Assembly (NCBI RefSeq): GCF_004359215.1
Contig: NW_027152027.1
Span: forward strand, 28,476-40,024
Direction of reading: 5' to 3'
From: Bremia lactucae
Lineage: Eukaryota; Oomycota; Peronosporomycetes; Peronosporales; Peronosporaceae
DNA: 11,549 nucleotides
Below, piece after piece: positions 1-7,743 of this stretch (its first letter is position 1; every line of letters begins with the position of its first letter). The notes beneath the pieces are model-generated. The model searched no databases. It was not told the origin of the DNA and saw only the letters and a list, made by a program, of their open reading frames with translations. The position numbers and the translations under genes were made by a program.

Positions 1-521
1 AGCGACCCAAAAACATATGGGTCGCGTAACTTAAGGCCCAATGCCCAAGTTTTGGCACGACCTGCCAGATTTGATTGAGCGAATGCGATTTGCATTTGCT
101 CGTCGATAATGTGACGTGCCCTTATGGCATCGTCTAATTCGACAAACCATCTCAAAAGGGAGTCTTCTTCGACTCCCCTATATTTTGAGATGTCAATCTT
201 TAGAGTTTCGGGACGACGCGTTTGCGTCATCCCAGGTACAGGGGTCTGTACCTGTTGTAATCTCAACAGTTCCGCCTGTTGAGAGCCTTGCTGATTCAGC
301 AAGGCTACTTTTCCCTTCATCTCGTCAAGTTCATGTTGTATGAACTTGGCGATGGCTGAATCGAGGGCAACTCTGTCCAAATTGGACAGCATTGCCAAGA
401 TTGCATCGTTTCCTACGGTCGAACTCATTCGTTCAACTGCACTCCTTTCTATGTCACTTAGAAAGTAGTAGCTTTCAGGGGAAACGTGATGCGTATTCCC
501 ACTATCATCTAACATGCTCAT
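1..521 (-). CDS. gag: Retrotransposon Gag, N-terminal part (runs off left edge)
   Basis: The minus strand is open from a stop just upstream of the leader to base 1, giving 173 codons from the ATG at 521; another in-frame ATG lies at 428. Gag proteins of LTR retrotransposons form the cytoplasmic particle that packages the RNA. The first 100 or so residues are helical and rich in Leu, Gln and Glu (for example QHELDEMKGK and LLNQQGSQQAELLRLQQ), suggesting a coiled coil. Next comes the motif RRPETLKIDISKYRGV, then LLRWFVELDD and AKTWALGL, the pattern of the Retrotrans_gag capsid domain. The protease, RT and integrase would lie to the left, outside the window. It has no stop or frameshift, unlike every other retroelement frame here, so this copy may be young. 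A broken relative lies at 10391-10694. The frame is packed with hairpins (see findings). Family level is recognised; the exact lineage is not. Confidence 0.85.
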   Translation of the reverse strand, partial: MSMLDDSGNTHHVSPESYYFLSDIERSAVERMSSTVGNDAILAMLSNLDRVALDSAIAKFIQHELDEMKGKVALLNQQGSQQAELLRLQQVQTPVPGMTQTRRPETLKIDISKYRGVEEDSLLRWFVELDDAIRARHIIDEQMQIAFAQSNLAGRAKTWALGLKLRDPYVFGS

Positions 522-646
522 GTTAGATGTGGGAAATGTGGTCCTTGGACGGACTACAAATAGGAACTAAGAAGACTAACGCAAGCAGTGGAGCCTACTT
601 TACTGACGGAGGTACCTTGTGAGCTATGGTGGTATAGTGCCACCGC
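522..646 (-). other. Untranslated leader between LTR and gag (element A)
   Basis: This 125-base interval separates the end of the minus-strand LTR from the first Gag ATG, where a retroelement leader with primer-binding site and packaging signals should be. Next to the LTR (629-645) is a small hairpin, GGTGG-tatagtg-CCACC. On the minus strand TGGCACTATACC begins a few bases after the LTR end and could be the primer-binding site, but I cannot match it to a specific tRNA. A long hairpin (496-535) straddles the gag start. Confidence 0.5.
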
Positions 647-1137
647 TGTAACGGGGTGCTCCTGTTACATAAATATTATCTCCTATAAAAGGGATAATTA
701 ATAACATTTAATATGAGAGGAAATAAATAATGAAGTACAAAATTATCTAGTAGTTTTGGCTAATAGTTTTAATATTACCAAATTTGGTAAAATTGACGCA
801 ATAAGACATCAATTCTATTTATTGGTTTATTCAAATTAGAGCTAATCCCGCCAATCGTTACAAAACACGATTGTGCGGTGCGCAAGTAGGCGCATACATA
901 GTCAGTTATTATATAATAAAGTCAGTAGTAGATAGAAGATCGTTGCGTAGGAACTTAATATATTAATACAATTTTACTTTTTCTCTATTTTAAAGCCGAA
1001 GATTTATCTTTAGTAGCTAATACTTCTTAGCTATTTAGAACCTGTATACGTGAAGTAGTCGAAGCACCCTCCTTCACTGAAATCAGTGAAGGTTTAGTCG
1101 TACTGTTATCATTACTAAAAAAGGGTGCCCCGTTACA
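647..1137 (-). repeat. 5' LTR of element A (minus orientation)
   Basis: The 491-bp block starts TGTAACGGGG and ends CCCCGTTACA, an exact 10-bp terminal inversion with the TG...CA ends of an LTR. The adjoining leader and Gag frame are on the minus strand, so this is taken as the upstream LTR of a minus-oriented element. Inside the left end TGTAAC is repeated inverted as GTTACA, making a terminal hairpin. Others include CCTTCACTGA/TCAGTGAAGG at 1071-1092 and an ATTATC/ATAAT hairpin near 676-699. A second LTR with the same left end and similar internal sequence begins at 9292, and a scrap lies at 10361. The partner LTR is outside the window, so no target-site duplication can be checked. Confidence 0.8.
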
Positions 1138-1413
1138 ATCGCTATCTTTGCTACCTAAAGTTTTTCGAAATGCATAAAAAATGACTTCAAAGAGTTATCT
1201 TCTCAGCAACACTCTGAAATGAAAATATATTGCTCAGTGCACTACCCACTTCGCAGTCGATTGCGCACTTTCTTAGCCCAATCATGACGGCCAGGAACGC
1301 CAATCGCGTTCAACTCAAGGTACCGAATAGAGAATACAGCTCGTGACATGAAGCTTCTTAAAATAAAATAGACTTTGTCAATTTATACTACACCTGTTTG
1401 GTGAACCAAATCT
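1138..1413. other. Unassigned spacer between elements A and B
   Basis: No recognisable gene. The minus strand carries a short open stretch with an ATG near 1350 that ends at a TAG near 1246 (about 35 codons, unrecognised). A quasi-palindrome, GAACGC-caatc-GCGTTC, lies near 1295-1311. This is presumably the flank into which element A inserted, or a decayed upstream part of element B's LTR. Confidence 0.4.
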
Positions 1414-1949
1414 TGTAGACTACTCGTCCTAAAAAAAGACGCAAACTTAATCGTTACTTCTTGTACAACGATTAATGAGACGGATGTCGCTCATCAAAAT
1501 CTAATTTCACGTCGAGTCAAAAACTAGACGCGTCTTCTCCCGATTATAAAGTGGTTACAGGCGACGACAATCACAATCAGATGAGATAGTCGCATTACGG
1601 GAGGCACATGTCGACGAATAACACGTCTAGCTTCACCCGTAGCAGAGCTATTCGGAATTACACGCTCGCCACGTTGCGATGCACTTTTAAAGAGATGGCA
1701 TCTATTCAATGGTTAGAAAGATTTTATATTTAATCTGTTAAATATAAATTAGTTTTACAAATACTTCCTAGGTAACAAGTGCACACGTGAAGCCGGGGAA
1801 ACGCTTCCGTGGTGACACTTGTTCGAAGATACTAGTTCGTTGTGTGAGGTCACTTTAGGCGCCCACCAACTACCTCACGGCAAGTGAGAGAAGTCGGTCA
1901 AACCGCTTCTCGCTGTGCTTACAGGCAGTTTTTATAGCGCCCGCCTACA
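1414..1949 (+). repeat. 5' LTR of element B
   Basis: The right end is well supported: ...GCGCCCGCCTACA at 1937-1949, roughly inverse to the TGTAGCGGGC that starts the 3' LTR at 7163, and followed directly by a primer-binding site. The 1600-1815 part aligns with about 7310-7520: ACG-CTAGC, GGCATCTATT, AAATCAG/AAATTAG, then GAAGC-loop-GCTTC followed by C. The left end is a guess at TGTAG (1414), because similarity to the 3' LTR is weak there. Hairpins include an 11-bp TTTATATTTAA/TTAAATATAAA stem at 1723-1748 and a GAAGC/GCTTC hairpin near 1793-1811 that is also present in the other LTR. Confidence 0.65.
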
Positions 1950-1970
1950 TTTGGTAGCACTTGAAGTCCT
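1950..1970 (+). promoter_or_regulatory. Primer-binding site of element B
   Basis: Two bases after the LTR end comes TGGTAGCA (1952-1959). TGG complements a tRNA CCA tail, and TGGTAGCA matches the complement of eukaryotic initiator-Met tRNA 3' ends, the usual primer for many Ty3/gypsy elements. The match weakens after eight bases, so the tRNA identity is tentative. Confidence 0.5.
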
Positions 1971-2062
1971 TCCATCGCCCCGCATCTCTGAGCGTGTCAG
2001 TGAGAATGAACCAATAGATCGATTGGGCTCATTTCCCCCACCTTTCCGAATGTCATAGGGAG

Positions 2063-3088
2063 GTGGTAGAGCACTTGGCGCAGGGACTTGGGGAGCAAGC
2101 TTTGGCTAGGCTCTTGGGTATTCCTTCTGAGCAACATGTTGCTCAGTTAGAGCAATTTGAGACATTCGTGCTCGCACAGCGGAGAGCCGCGCCCGAGCCA
2201 CAAAGTCATGCTGCGGCGGCGCCCGTCACTAAGACTCAGGATGAGCTAAGGCGTGAGCAGGCTAAGAGCGAGGCTTTTAACAGGTCTGTTGAGATGCTCT
2301 CCACCCGGCCGTATCAGCCAGTGCCCCTTCGGATGGACCCGCCCATGTTCGATGGACCTGCAGCGCACACGATTGTCGACTGGCTGTTAGCCGTGAGCAA
2401 CGCCGTGTGGCGCAGCTTATTGAAGGACGAAACCCGGATGATATCGTACGCCATGTCTTATTTGTGCGGTAAGGCTTCAGAGTAGGCTTCATTGGCGGAT
2501 ATGCGAGCGAAAAGGCGTCTCCTTCATGGGCGATGTATCAGACAAAGATTCGCGCCATGTATCAGCCGCCGAAAAACGTAGTGTTGCTTCAGGCGCACTT
2601 CTTTAGTGCGCAACAGGCGAAGCGATCCCTGCAAGAATATGTGCAGGAGACGGGCTCGCTGTCGGCATCCATTACTGTAGGTCAGATACCAGAACCCATT
2701 AAAGTGCTCACATTCATGAACGGCCTGCGGCACGGCCCATCACGCCAGACTCTTTATAGAAGCGTGCCGTCGACGATGGAAAAAGGCTATCCAAATAACC
2801 TTAGCTGAAGAGCAATCCTTGAAAAGTGCCTCGGCGACTGCTTGATAAAAGCCGTCATCCGAGAGGTTGAATGCCACTCCCATCGAGTTGAAAAATGCAG
2901 ACATAGTCTGCTACATGTGCGGCAAGCGCGGCCATATGATGATTCGCTGCTATGCCAGGGTCCCTGCTAGGGCAAAGACTCATAATAAGAGGACTCCCTT
3001 CCCAAAGGGCGGTGGCAAGAACCAGCGTGCGAGACGCATGAGTTCTGCATCGACCACTGAGGGGTCGGGAAATGCAGGGGCACAGTAG
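2063..3088 (+). pseudogene. gag: Broken gag of element B with CCHC zinc knuckle
   Basis: Three plus-strand frames together read as one Gag. The first (2063-2485) has LEQFETFVLAQRR, a helical linker and the capsid start (RMDPPMFDG, then MISYAMSYL). It ends at a TAG where a tryptophan codon is likely after GKASE. The second (2533-2808) shows IRAMYQPP, QEYVQE, SLSASITVG and FMNGLRHGPSRQ, typical of the Retrotrans_gag domain. The third (2867-3088) carries the nucleocapsid knuckle CYMCGKRGHMMIRC (2909-2950), an intact CX2CX4HX4C, followed by a Lys/Arg-rich tail. At least two frameshifts and one stop break it. No ATG was found at the start; 2063 is only the point where the frame clearly reads. The family differs from the gag at 1-521. 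Confidence 0.85.
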
Positions 3089-3798
3089 GGGCGGTATGCT
3101 CTACTGACGCGGACTCTAAAACTACTCCTGAGCTCAGAGTTGTCGAACAAATGGGTAGCATTGTCTCTGAGGTCTCGCTATTTCGGACCTAAACGGTTGG
3201 CACAACACCAACCATGAATAAGCTGGCGTACACGCTCAACTTCTTACTCAACGCACGGCACCAGACATGATGTGCTCCTGCGAGAGGCTTTTGCAACTTA
3301 TGTCGTGTCCAACTCAGTTGAAATTGTACCGACAGTTAGTCAGGTGACACAAAGTCTTACCCAGCTCGTAGAGACTGGCGTAGTTAAAATGACGATGACA
3401 AGTAGTCATGCCTTCAATGGAACTGCACAGAGCCGAGCGCCTGTTTCAGTGAATAGCGAGCTGAGAGCAAGTAAGGCGTCGCAAGAACTGGTACGGAGTC
3501 TAGAGCCTGGTGTGGTTGGAAGGGGTGCGTTAGCATGAGTGGCAACGGCAGCCGCTTCTCAGTCAAAAGTCGTAAGGACTCGGAAAGGAGTACCCGACAA
3601 ATGATACCGATTAAGACACGTCTAAACGAGTAACCTTTCAATCAGTCCTGATCAAAAAAGGCGAGCTCTCGAACGAGGTGTTCGAGGCCGTCGAAGACAA
3701 ATGGCGGAGGCATCCTCAGTTGAGGTGCTCCAGCACGTCTTGAATTTTGCCGAGGAGATGATTAAACTCCCGGAGGTATAGTGGGATTAGTTCATGGT
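3089..3798 (+). pseudogene. Gag-pol linker/protease-position remnant of element B; RT absent
   Basis: This lies between the zinc knuckle and RNase H, where the protease and the whole reverse transcriptase should be. An open stretch at 3272-3538 and shorter ones after it read as low-complexity, acidic/Ser-rich sequence, including IKLPEV near 3760-3780. I cannot find the protease Asp-Ser/Thr-Gly triad or any RT motif (no YVDD-type box). About 700 bases stand where well over 1 kb is expected, so a large internal deletion removed RT. The reading is by position only; the segment is not independently recognisable. Confidence 0.45.
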
Positions 3799-4163
3799 CA
3801 TGCAAGCAAATTTGCGATCGGCAGCGCGCTCGTGCAGTAGGATTACGACGGCATTGACCGTGGCATCTCTAAATAGTGCCGGCTTTTGATGCCCGCGAAA
3901 CTGAATTCCCTGGTCATGATAAGGATCTGCTTTCAATAAAGTATGCTTTTATAAAGTTTCGAGTGCACCTATCAGACACCGAACTATTTGTGGTTTGTAC
4001 GGATCATGGATCACCGCGGACCGCAATAAAGTCAACGCACCTCTCGCCTAGAATGGCAAGACGGTTGACATTCTCTATGAGTTTTATTTTAAAGTCGTAT
4101 ACAAGCCGAATAATTCGAATTTCTTGGCTGACACGTTATTGCGCACACCAACTTCGAGGCAGG
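3799..4163 (+). pseudogene. pol: RNase H domain remnant of element B pol
   Basis: The Ty3-type RNase H, which degrades the RNA strand during reverse transcription, is readable in three frame pieces. The first is HASKFAIGSALVQ (from 3799) with an in-frame TAG after Gln. The second is ARETEFPGHDKDLLSIKYA through FVVCTDHGSPRTAIKS and HLSPRMARRLTF (3876 to about 4078). The third is FKVVYKPNNSNFLADTLL (to about 4160). The TDH and LAD aspartates and the Glu-rich PGHDKDLL region are kept. The first catalytic position, normally Asp in DAS, is His, so the domain would be inactive even without the frame breaks. Confidence 0.85.
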
Positions 4164-4383
4164 AGACCACGAAAGTGTGTCTCGTGCTAAGACACAACTT
4201 TAGTCACCAACGTTGGCAGCCAGGAAGGTCTACTGCATGACGAGCTCGTTAGCCTCCAATAAAATAGAGCTACGAGTCAGCACGAATATTGTCGCCTGCT
4301 GTTGGATCACTTTGGTGGGCGCAAGGCTCACTTAAGCCAAAGCTAAGTCGCTTTCCTTCAGCGATGGTCTTTTATGGCATCAG

Positions 4384-4975
4384 TTGTCCAATTGGGATCC
4401 CTTTAGAATCTATGTCTCTCATGACACAGATGTCAAGCTGAGAATACTTCACGAGCTTTATGTTGCACCATCGAGTGGGCATCTGGGCCGTGAAAAGACA
4501 TTCTTACGAGTGTCAGAGGAATTTTGGTGGTCTACCTGTATCTATGGGTGGCCAACTATATTAGCTCCTGCAAACAGTGTCAGCGCATTAAGCCTGTACC
4601 GTCCAGCAGTGCGCTATTGAAGCCGCTGCCGATTCCAACGGATTGTTGAAAGTCGGTCAGTCTAAAACGGCATGCCGCCTGACCAAAGGGTCGGACGGGG
4701 CTCGTGGTCTTTGTAGACAGACTGAGCAAAATGGTGCATGTAGCACCATGAAGAACATCGATTCCAGGCAAGGAAGCAGGTTCCTTGTTCCTGGATCATG
4801 TATACTGACTACAAGGGATGCCCGAGTCCATAGTATCGGACCAGGATCCACATTTTACGTCGGTATTTAAGCGTCATGTATTTGAGCTGCTGGGTAGCAA
4901 GCTCCGCATGTCGACAGCCTATCATCCCAAGATCCACCGCCAAACAGAACGTGCCAACGGGTCGTAGTGGGTATG
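4384..4975 (+). pseudogene. pol: Integrase zinc-binding and DDE core remnant of element B
   Basis: The HHCC zinc-binding domain shows His in LHEL (4450) and GHLGREKTF (4480), then, after a frameshift, CKQCQRIKP with its two Cys codons at 4569 and 4578. The core follows in one frame from about 4698: GLVVFVDRLSKMVHVAP, two in-frame TGA codons, then IVSDQDPHF and AYHPKIHRQTERANG. The second catalytic Asp (4839) and the Glu (4947) are exactly 35 residues apart, the DX35E spacing of retroviral-type integrases. The first Asp, expected in a MDF context near 4660, is not visible, since the sequence there reads SLKR. A TAG follows ERANGS. Integrase inserts the cDNA into the host genome; this copy is inactive. 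Confidence 0.88.
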
Positions 4976-5780
4976 TTTCATCCAGGGTAACTCCTAAGGA
5001 ATGAAGCAAACAATTGCCCTTGGTAGAGCTCGCTATATAAACCAGTGCCCACGCCAGTAAGGGTGAGACTCCGTTTTATATAAATGGACTGCGCCATCCT
5101 CGGACGCCAGTCTCGTTTGTGAGCAGCCCGAGTCTTAGTGGGGGGGCTCACTAAGTTCGGTACGAATAAGGGACACGTTTTGTCAATATAACGATGACCC
5201 GGAAGGGTATCATGTCTCCGACGAAAACTTGCCCTGGTGACGCTGCCGGTTTGGCAGTGGTCAGTATGAGGCCACGTCAAAGAATGACTGTGCTCCCAAA
5301 CAATAACGATATTTAGCTGTTTACAACTACGTCCTATGAACGACGTCTCGGCGGTGTCATAGGCGAGTTTGATGCTTAAAGCGTTCAACGCTTTGTGGAC
5401 GAGCGAGTAGCCATCACACAAAAAGTTTGTGACGCGATGGCAAGCGCACAGGATAAGCAAAAACAATCTGCGGACCGACATGGTCGCAAAATAGTGAACG
5501 CTTCAGAGTGGGAGTAAAAAGTACTATAAAGTACTGCTACCCTTAGTAAAATGCAGTTTATGTACCACCTGGAGGTACTACGAAATAACTGCCGCGTCAT
5601 ATCTAGCCGATATTGGTGGTCGAGGAGGTTGGAGACCTGAATTATAAGCTCGCGCTTGCGCAGTGAATGAAGACGCACCCCGTCTTTTACAATGTTTGTC
5701 TGAAATGGTATTTTGGTCCTGAAGAGATCATATTTTCCAATCCGGGTAAGGAGACCGATGGTGATGCTGACGGTGAGTAG
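4976..5780 (+). pseudogene. pol: Integrase C-terminal region remnant of element B
   Basis: Frame-shifted pieces follow the integrase core: LPLVELAI near 5015-5035, then TPVSFVSSPSLSG-type sequence near 5105-5150, FVDERVAITQKVCDAMASAQ (about 5393-5452) and ADRHGRK. The clearest piece is the open stretch 5610-5780: ILVVEEVGDLNYKLALAQ, a TGA, MKTHPVFYN and WYFGPEEI. GD-NYKL followed by HPVF is the SH3-like C-terminal subdomain of chromovirus integrases. At least five stops or shifts interrupt the region. The long minus-strand open frame over 4978-5481 is the complement of this remnant. Confidence 0.7.
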
Positions 5781-6145
5781 AGCGTCGTTAAGCAGCGCTC
5801 TACACCTGAACGGAAGAAAATAGACTACCGCGAGCAGGTGAGCATAATCACCACTCCTATCGGGCGCCGCCTGCGTTGGTGGTTGCTGCTGGGATCCAGC
5901 GCTTTCTTGCCACCGCTCCGTTAAGTATAAGGTTAAGGTCGTCGTGCAGTGGAGATGATACCCGAGGAGTTAAACTCTTGGAAATGATCGACGCCCTGCG
6001 CGTCGTCGTGCCGGGGCGGGTGTCTACCTATGGAAAGGGCACCAGTTTCGGCCACTCCGCTAGTCCCAGATGGTCTAGCAGGACGAGCGTGATGAGAAGA
6101 ACCAGGGAGTACATTACTGACCATGGTTTCTCTCAGCGAGGTTGA
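5781..6145 (+). pseudogene. pol: Decayed chromodomain / pol C-terminus of element B
   Basis: After an RRLRWW-containing linker, alternating frames give YKVKVVVQWR, PEELNSWKMIDALRVVVPGR and VSTYGKG (about 5925-6040). The order hydrophobic-V-QW-R, P..NSW, VPG.VSTY resembles the chromodomain tail of chromoviruses, which reads a Y-V-W-G-Y-P core, then SWEP, then a helix. Chromodomains guide integration to particular chromatin. The match is by pattern only and needs frame changes to read. The better preserved chromodomain at 10809-11080 helped in recognising it. Confidence 0.5.
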
Positions 6146-6332
6146 TTCGCTGCGACCGTTGTTTTGCCACATCGCTATGTGGCTGAAACGGGCGCAGGAA
6201 TTTTGCTTCGTTTAGGTAGGTAGTTTCATTCGAACGCGACACGACCGGGATTGGGTAAAGCGGCCAAGTGATTTCTCCTGAATTCTTTCATGAACTGTAG
6301 TTGCCATAATAATTATGTGTGTCTATAGTAGC
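6146..6332. other. Spacer between pol end and antisense ORF
   Basis: No recognisable coding sequence. It separates the end of the pol remnant from the downstream end of the antisense broken ORF. Confidence 0.3.
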
Positions 6333-7009
6333 GCGCTGTAAGAGCGACGCACTAGTTCTGTCGAATGAGGCTATTCGGATGCAGGTGATATCTGGGGTAT
6401 GCCACCAGTCACATAGCCGCGCTCAATACGGCTCGATTCTGACACCGAGAGGACACGTTCACAAGCCATCAGTTGAGCTTTAAGCTGAGGCTCCGATGCA
6501 CCATACTCCCCGCTGTGGATGAAGTCCAAACGACAGACGTCGGGAGTTTACTTAACTGAGAAGCGACTGCTCCTGTATGGGCAGAGCTCTCATGAATAGT
6601 CGCTGCGCTAGCTAGCGCAGATGACGAGACAGTTGCCCTGTTGACGTTAGGCAGGTTTGCCTTCACAACGTTAAGGGTCTCCATGTTGAGAGTAATGGGT
6701 AAGATTTGGACGGGCAATAAGGCGCCATCATCCTTCCTTATTAGCTCGCTGAGCTCATCACTACTATGAGGTGATAGCACCGGTGTCAATCGTTGTAGTC
6801 AACAATGAGCAACGGATCTACATCCTCACTGTGCAAGTGGGATGAATTATCAAGACCAGTTATAAACGCGACAGCAGCAGTAGTACCTGCCGGCGTTGAA
6901 ACTGATCACTAGGCGACGGTGGCGTTTTTCGCGGCTCGTGCGCAACGTGGTAGGTTGTGTGGGTATCTTTTGCAGACAACCCATCAGCTTTGTCTTTTTT
7001 AGGTGGCAT
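6333..7009 (-). pseudogene. Broken antisense ORF between pol and 3' LTR
   Basis: Reading the minus strand from an ATG at 7009 gives MPPKKDKADGLSAKDTH... (49 codons to a TAA at 6862-6860). A change of frame then gives AGTTAAVAFITGLDNSSHLH and DVDPLLIVDYND. The next frame is open from 6789 to 6469 (DELSELIRKDDGALLPVQ and beyond). The last piece has QLMACERVLSVSESSRIERG, YVTGGIPQISPASE and LVRRSYSAL near 6480-6333. Each break is followed at once by another protein-like frame, so this looks like a decayed gene of at least 220 codons. The function is unrecognised. It is antisense to element B and lies just before its polypurine tract. It could be an antisense ORF carried by the element, as known from some plant Ty3/gypsy elements, or the gag of another minus-strand insertion. 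Confidence 0.45.
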
Positions 7010-7150
7010 GTCGGGCGCCGTGTGATGATAATAGTTTACATGCGCTGGTCACTGAGAGTGGTTAAAAAAGGACTTAAAATCGGCGCGTTAAGCAGCTCGC
7101 TGTTCCTCTTCCTCCCGTTGACGATTTTGCAAAATGTAAAATTCGTTCTT

Positions 7151-7162
7151 AGAGAGAGGTGG
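7151..7162 (+). promoter_or_regulatory. Polypurine tract of element B
   Basis: AGAGAGAGGTGG directly precedes the TGTAGCGGGC that opens the 3' LTR. A purine run in this position primes plus-strand DNA synthesis in LTR retrotransposons. One T interrupts it. Its strand and position confirm the plus orientation of element B. Confidence 0.65.
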
Positions 7163-7525
7163 TGTAGCGGGCTAAAGTTGCCCTAATGTTACTCAAACCC
7201 ATTAAGTACACTTTGTATACTTAACGGGATGGTCAATTACGTAACGTAATTGGACTTGCCACTTGGATGTGATACCCACCCTTGTGTATGTGATACACAT
7301 AGGTGCATTCACACCGGAAGAGATGACGGCTAGCGTCATCCGTAAGCAGAGGTATTCAGATAATACACTCGCGACGTAGGTGCACATTTACAGATGCGGC
7401 ATCTATTGATTGGGTAATAGAATTTGAATTTAATTTTAATCGATTAAATAAAAATCAGTCTTAAAACTACTTGTTAGTTAAAAGGTGCGCTCGAGAAGCC
7501 GGATTACCGCTTCCCTGACGAAAAA
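7163..7525 (+). repeat. 3' LTR of element B (right end lost or interrupted)
   Basis: It begins TGTAGCGGGC right after the polypurine tract and aligns with the 5' LTR through GGCATCTATT and GAAGC-cggattacc-GCTTC to about 7520. Similarity then stops abruptly at AT-rich DNA, while the 5' LTR runs about 135 bases further. The LTR is therefore truncated or interrupted; a possible far end, GGCGCCCGTCTGTA, lies at 8117-8130. Hairpins include CAATTACGT-a-ACGTAATTG (7234-7252) and GATGACG-gctag-CGTCATC (7322-7340). Confidence 0.7.
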
Positions 7526-7690
7526 TGTAAAATATAGGGTAGCTTTAGAAAATAAATTATAATCTATAATGTAAATCAAAAACAATACAAAAGGCACCAA
7601 TTTTAAATATTTTATTTTTATTTTTTATATTCATAATTTTTTATTATTTAAACAGTTTTATTAACAATTAATTAATTTTAAAATAAATGT
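7526..7690. other. Extremely AT-rich block, possibly mitochondrial in origin
   Basis: About 165 bases consist almost wholly of A and T, unlike the neighbouring LTR, and run directly into a tRNA-Lys-like sequence. AT-rich spacers flanking tRNA genes are typical of oomycete mitochondrial DNA, so this is probably a nuclear copy of mitochondrial sequence. Plain AT-rich filler remains possible. Confidence 0.4.
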
Positions 7691-7743
7691 ATCGCTCAGT
7701 TGGTTAGAGCGCCGGACTTTTAACCCGGTGGTCTTGGGTTTAA
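7687..7743 (+). pseudogene. trnK: Truncated tRNA-Lys(TTT) copy
   Basis: The D arm is perfect (GCTC-agttggtta-GAGC, from 7694). The anticodon loop CTTTTAA carries anticodon TTT between CCGGA and CCCGG, so one stem pair is now A-C where tRNA-Lys has A-T. The variable region and the first half of the T arm follow (TTGGG, then a decayed loop). The second half of the T stem and the 3' acceptor arm are missing, and the 5' acceptor strand is only A/T-rich sequence. It therefore cannot fold as a full tRNA. With the AT-rich upstream block a mitochondrial trnK origin is likely; a tRNA-headed SINE is the alternative. Confidence 0.65.

Larger units (their letters stand above)
1414..7525 (+). mobile_element. 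Decayed Ty3/gypsy chromovirus-like element (element B)
   Basis: A plus-strand retrotransposon is supported by ordered parts: related LTR sequences at both ends, a primer-binding site after the first LTR, gag with a CCHC knuckle, RNase H, integrase and chromodomain remnants, and a polypurine tract before the second LTR. The order RNase H before integrase is that of Ty3/gypsy, not copia. The chromodomain remnant and the HPVF motif in the integrase C-terminus fit chromoviruses. Reverse transcriptase and a recognisable protease are missing, and every remaining frame is shifted or stopped, so the copy cannot be autonomous. The two LTRs are clearly diverged, which indicates an old insertion. The left boundary (1414) and right boundary are approximate. 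Confidence 0.85.

Noticed and set aside
116..343. Plus-strand open frame over the left-edge region
   Set aside because: It is antisense to the clearly recognisable Gag frame on the minus strand, which explains the sequence much better.
1..540. CRISPR-like or tandem-repeat array, because of regularly spaced palindromes
   Set aside because: The hairpins differ from each other in sequence, there are no direct repeats or spacers, and the region is a continuous Gag frame.
1246..1350. Minus-strand short ORF sharing LNAI and an AACGCGATT-type string with the right-edge minus frame
   Set aside because: The shared string is a short hairpin-forming sequence, and no similarity extends beyond it; convergence is more likely than homology.
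4978..5481. 167-codon minus-strand open frame
   Set aside because: It is the complement of the decayed integrase C-terminal region, and its translation is non-specific Arg/Ser/His-rich text.
6896..7186. Plus-strand 96-codon frame before the 3' LTR
   Set aside because: It starts without a convincing ATG, is antisense to the more protein-like minus-strand pieces, and runs into the polypurine tract and LTR.
7687..7743. Functional tRNA-Lys gene
   Set aside because: The 3' half of the T arm and the acceptor stem are missing, and the anticodon stem has a mismatch.
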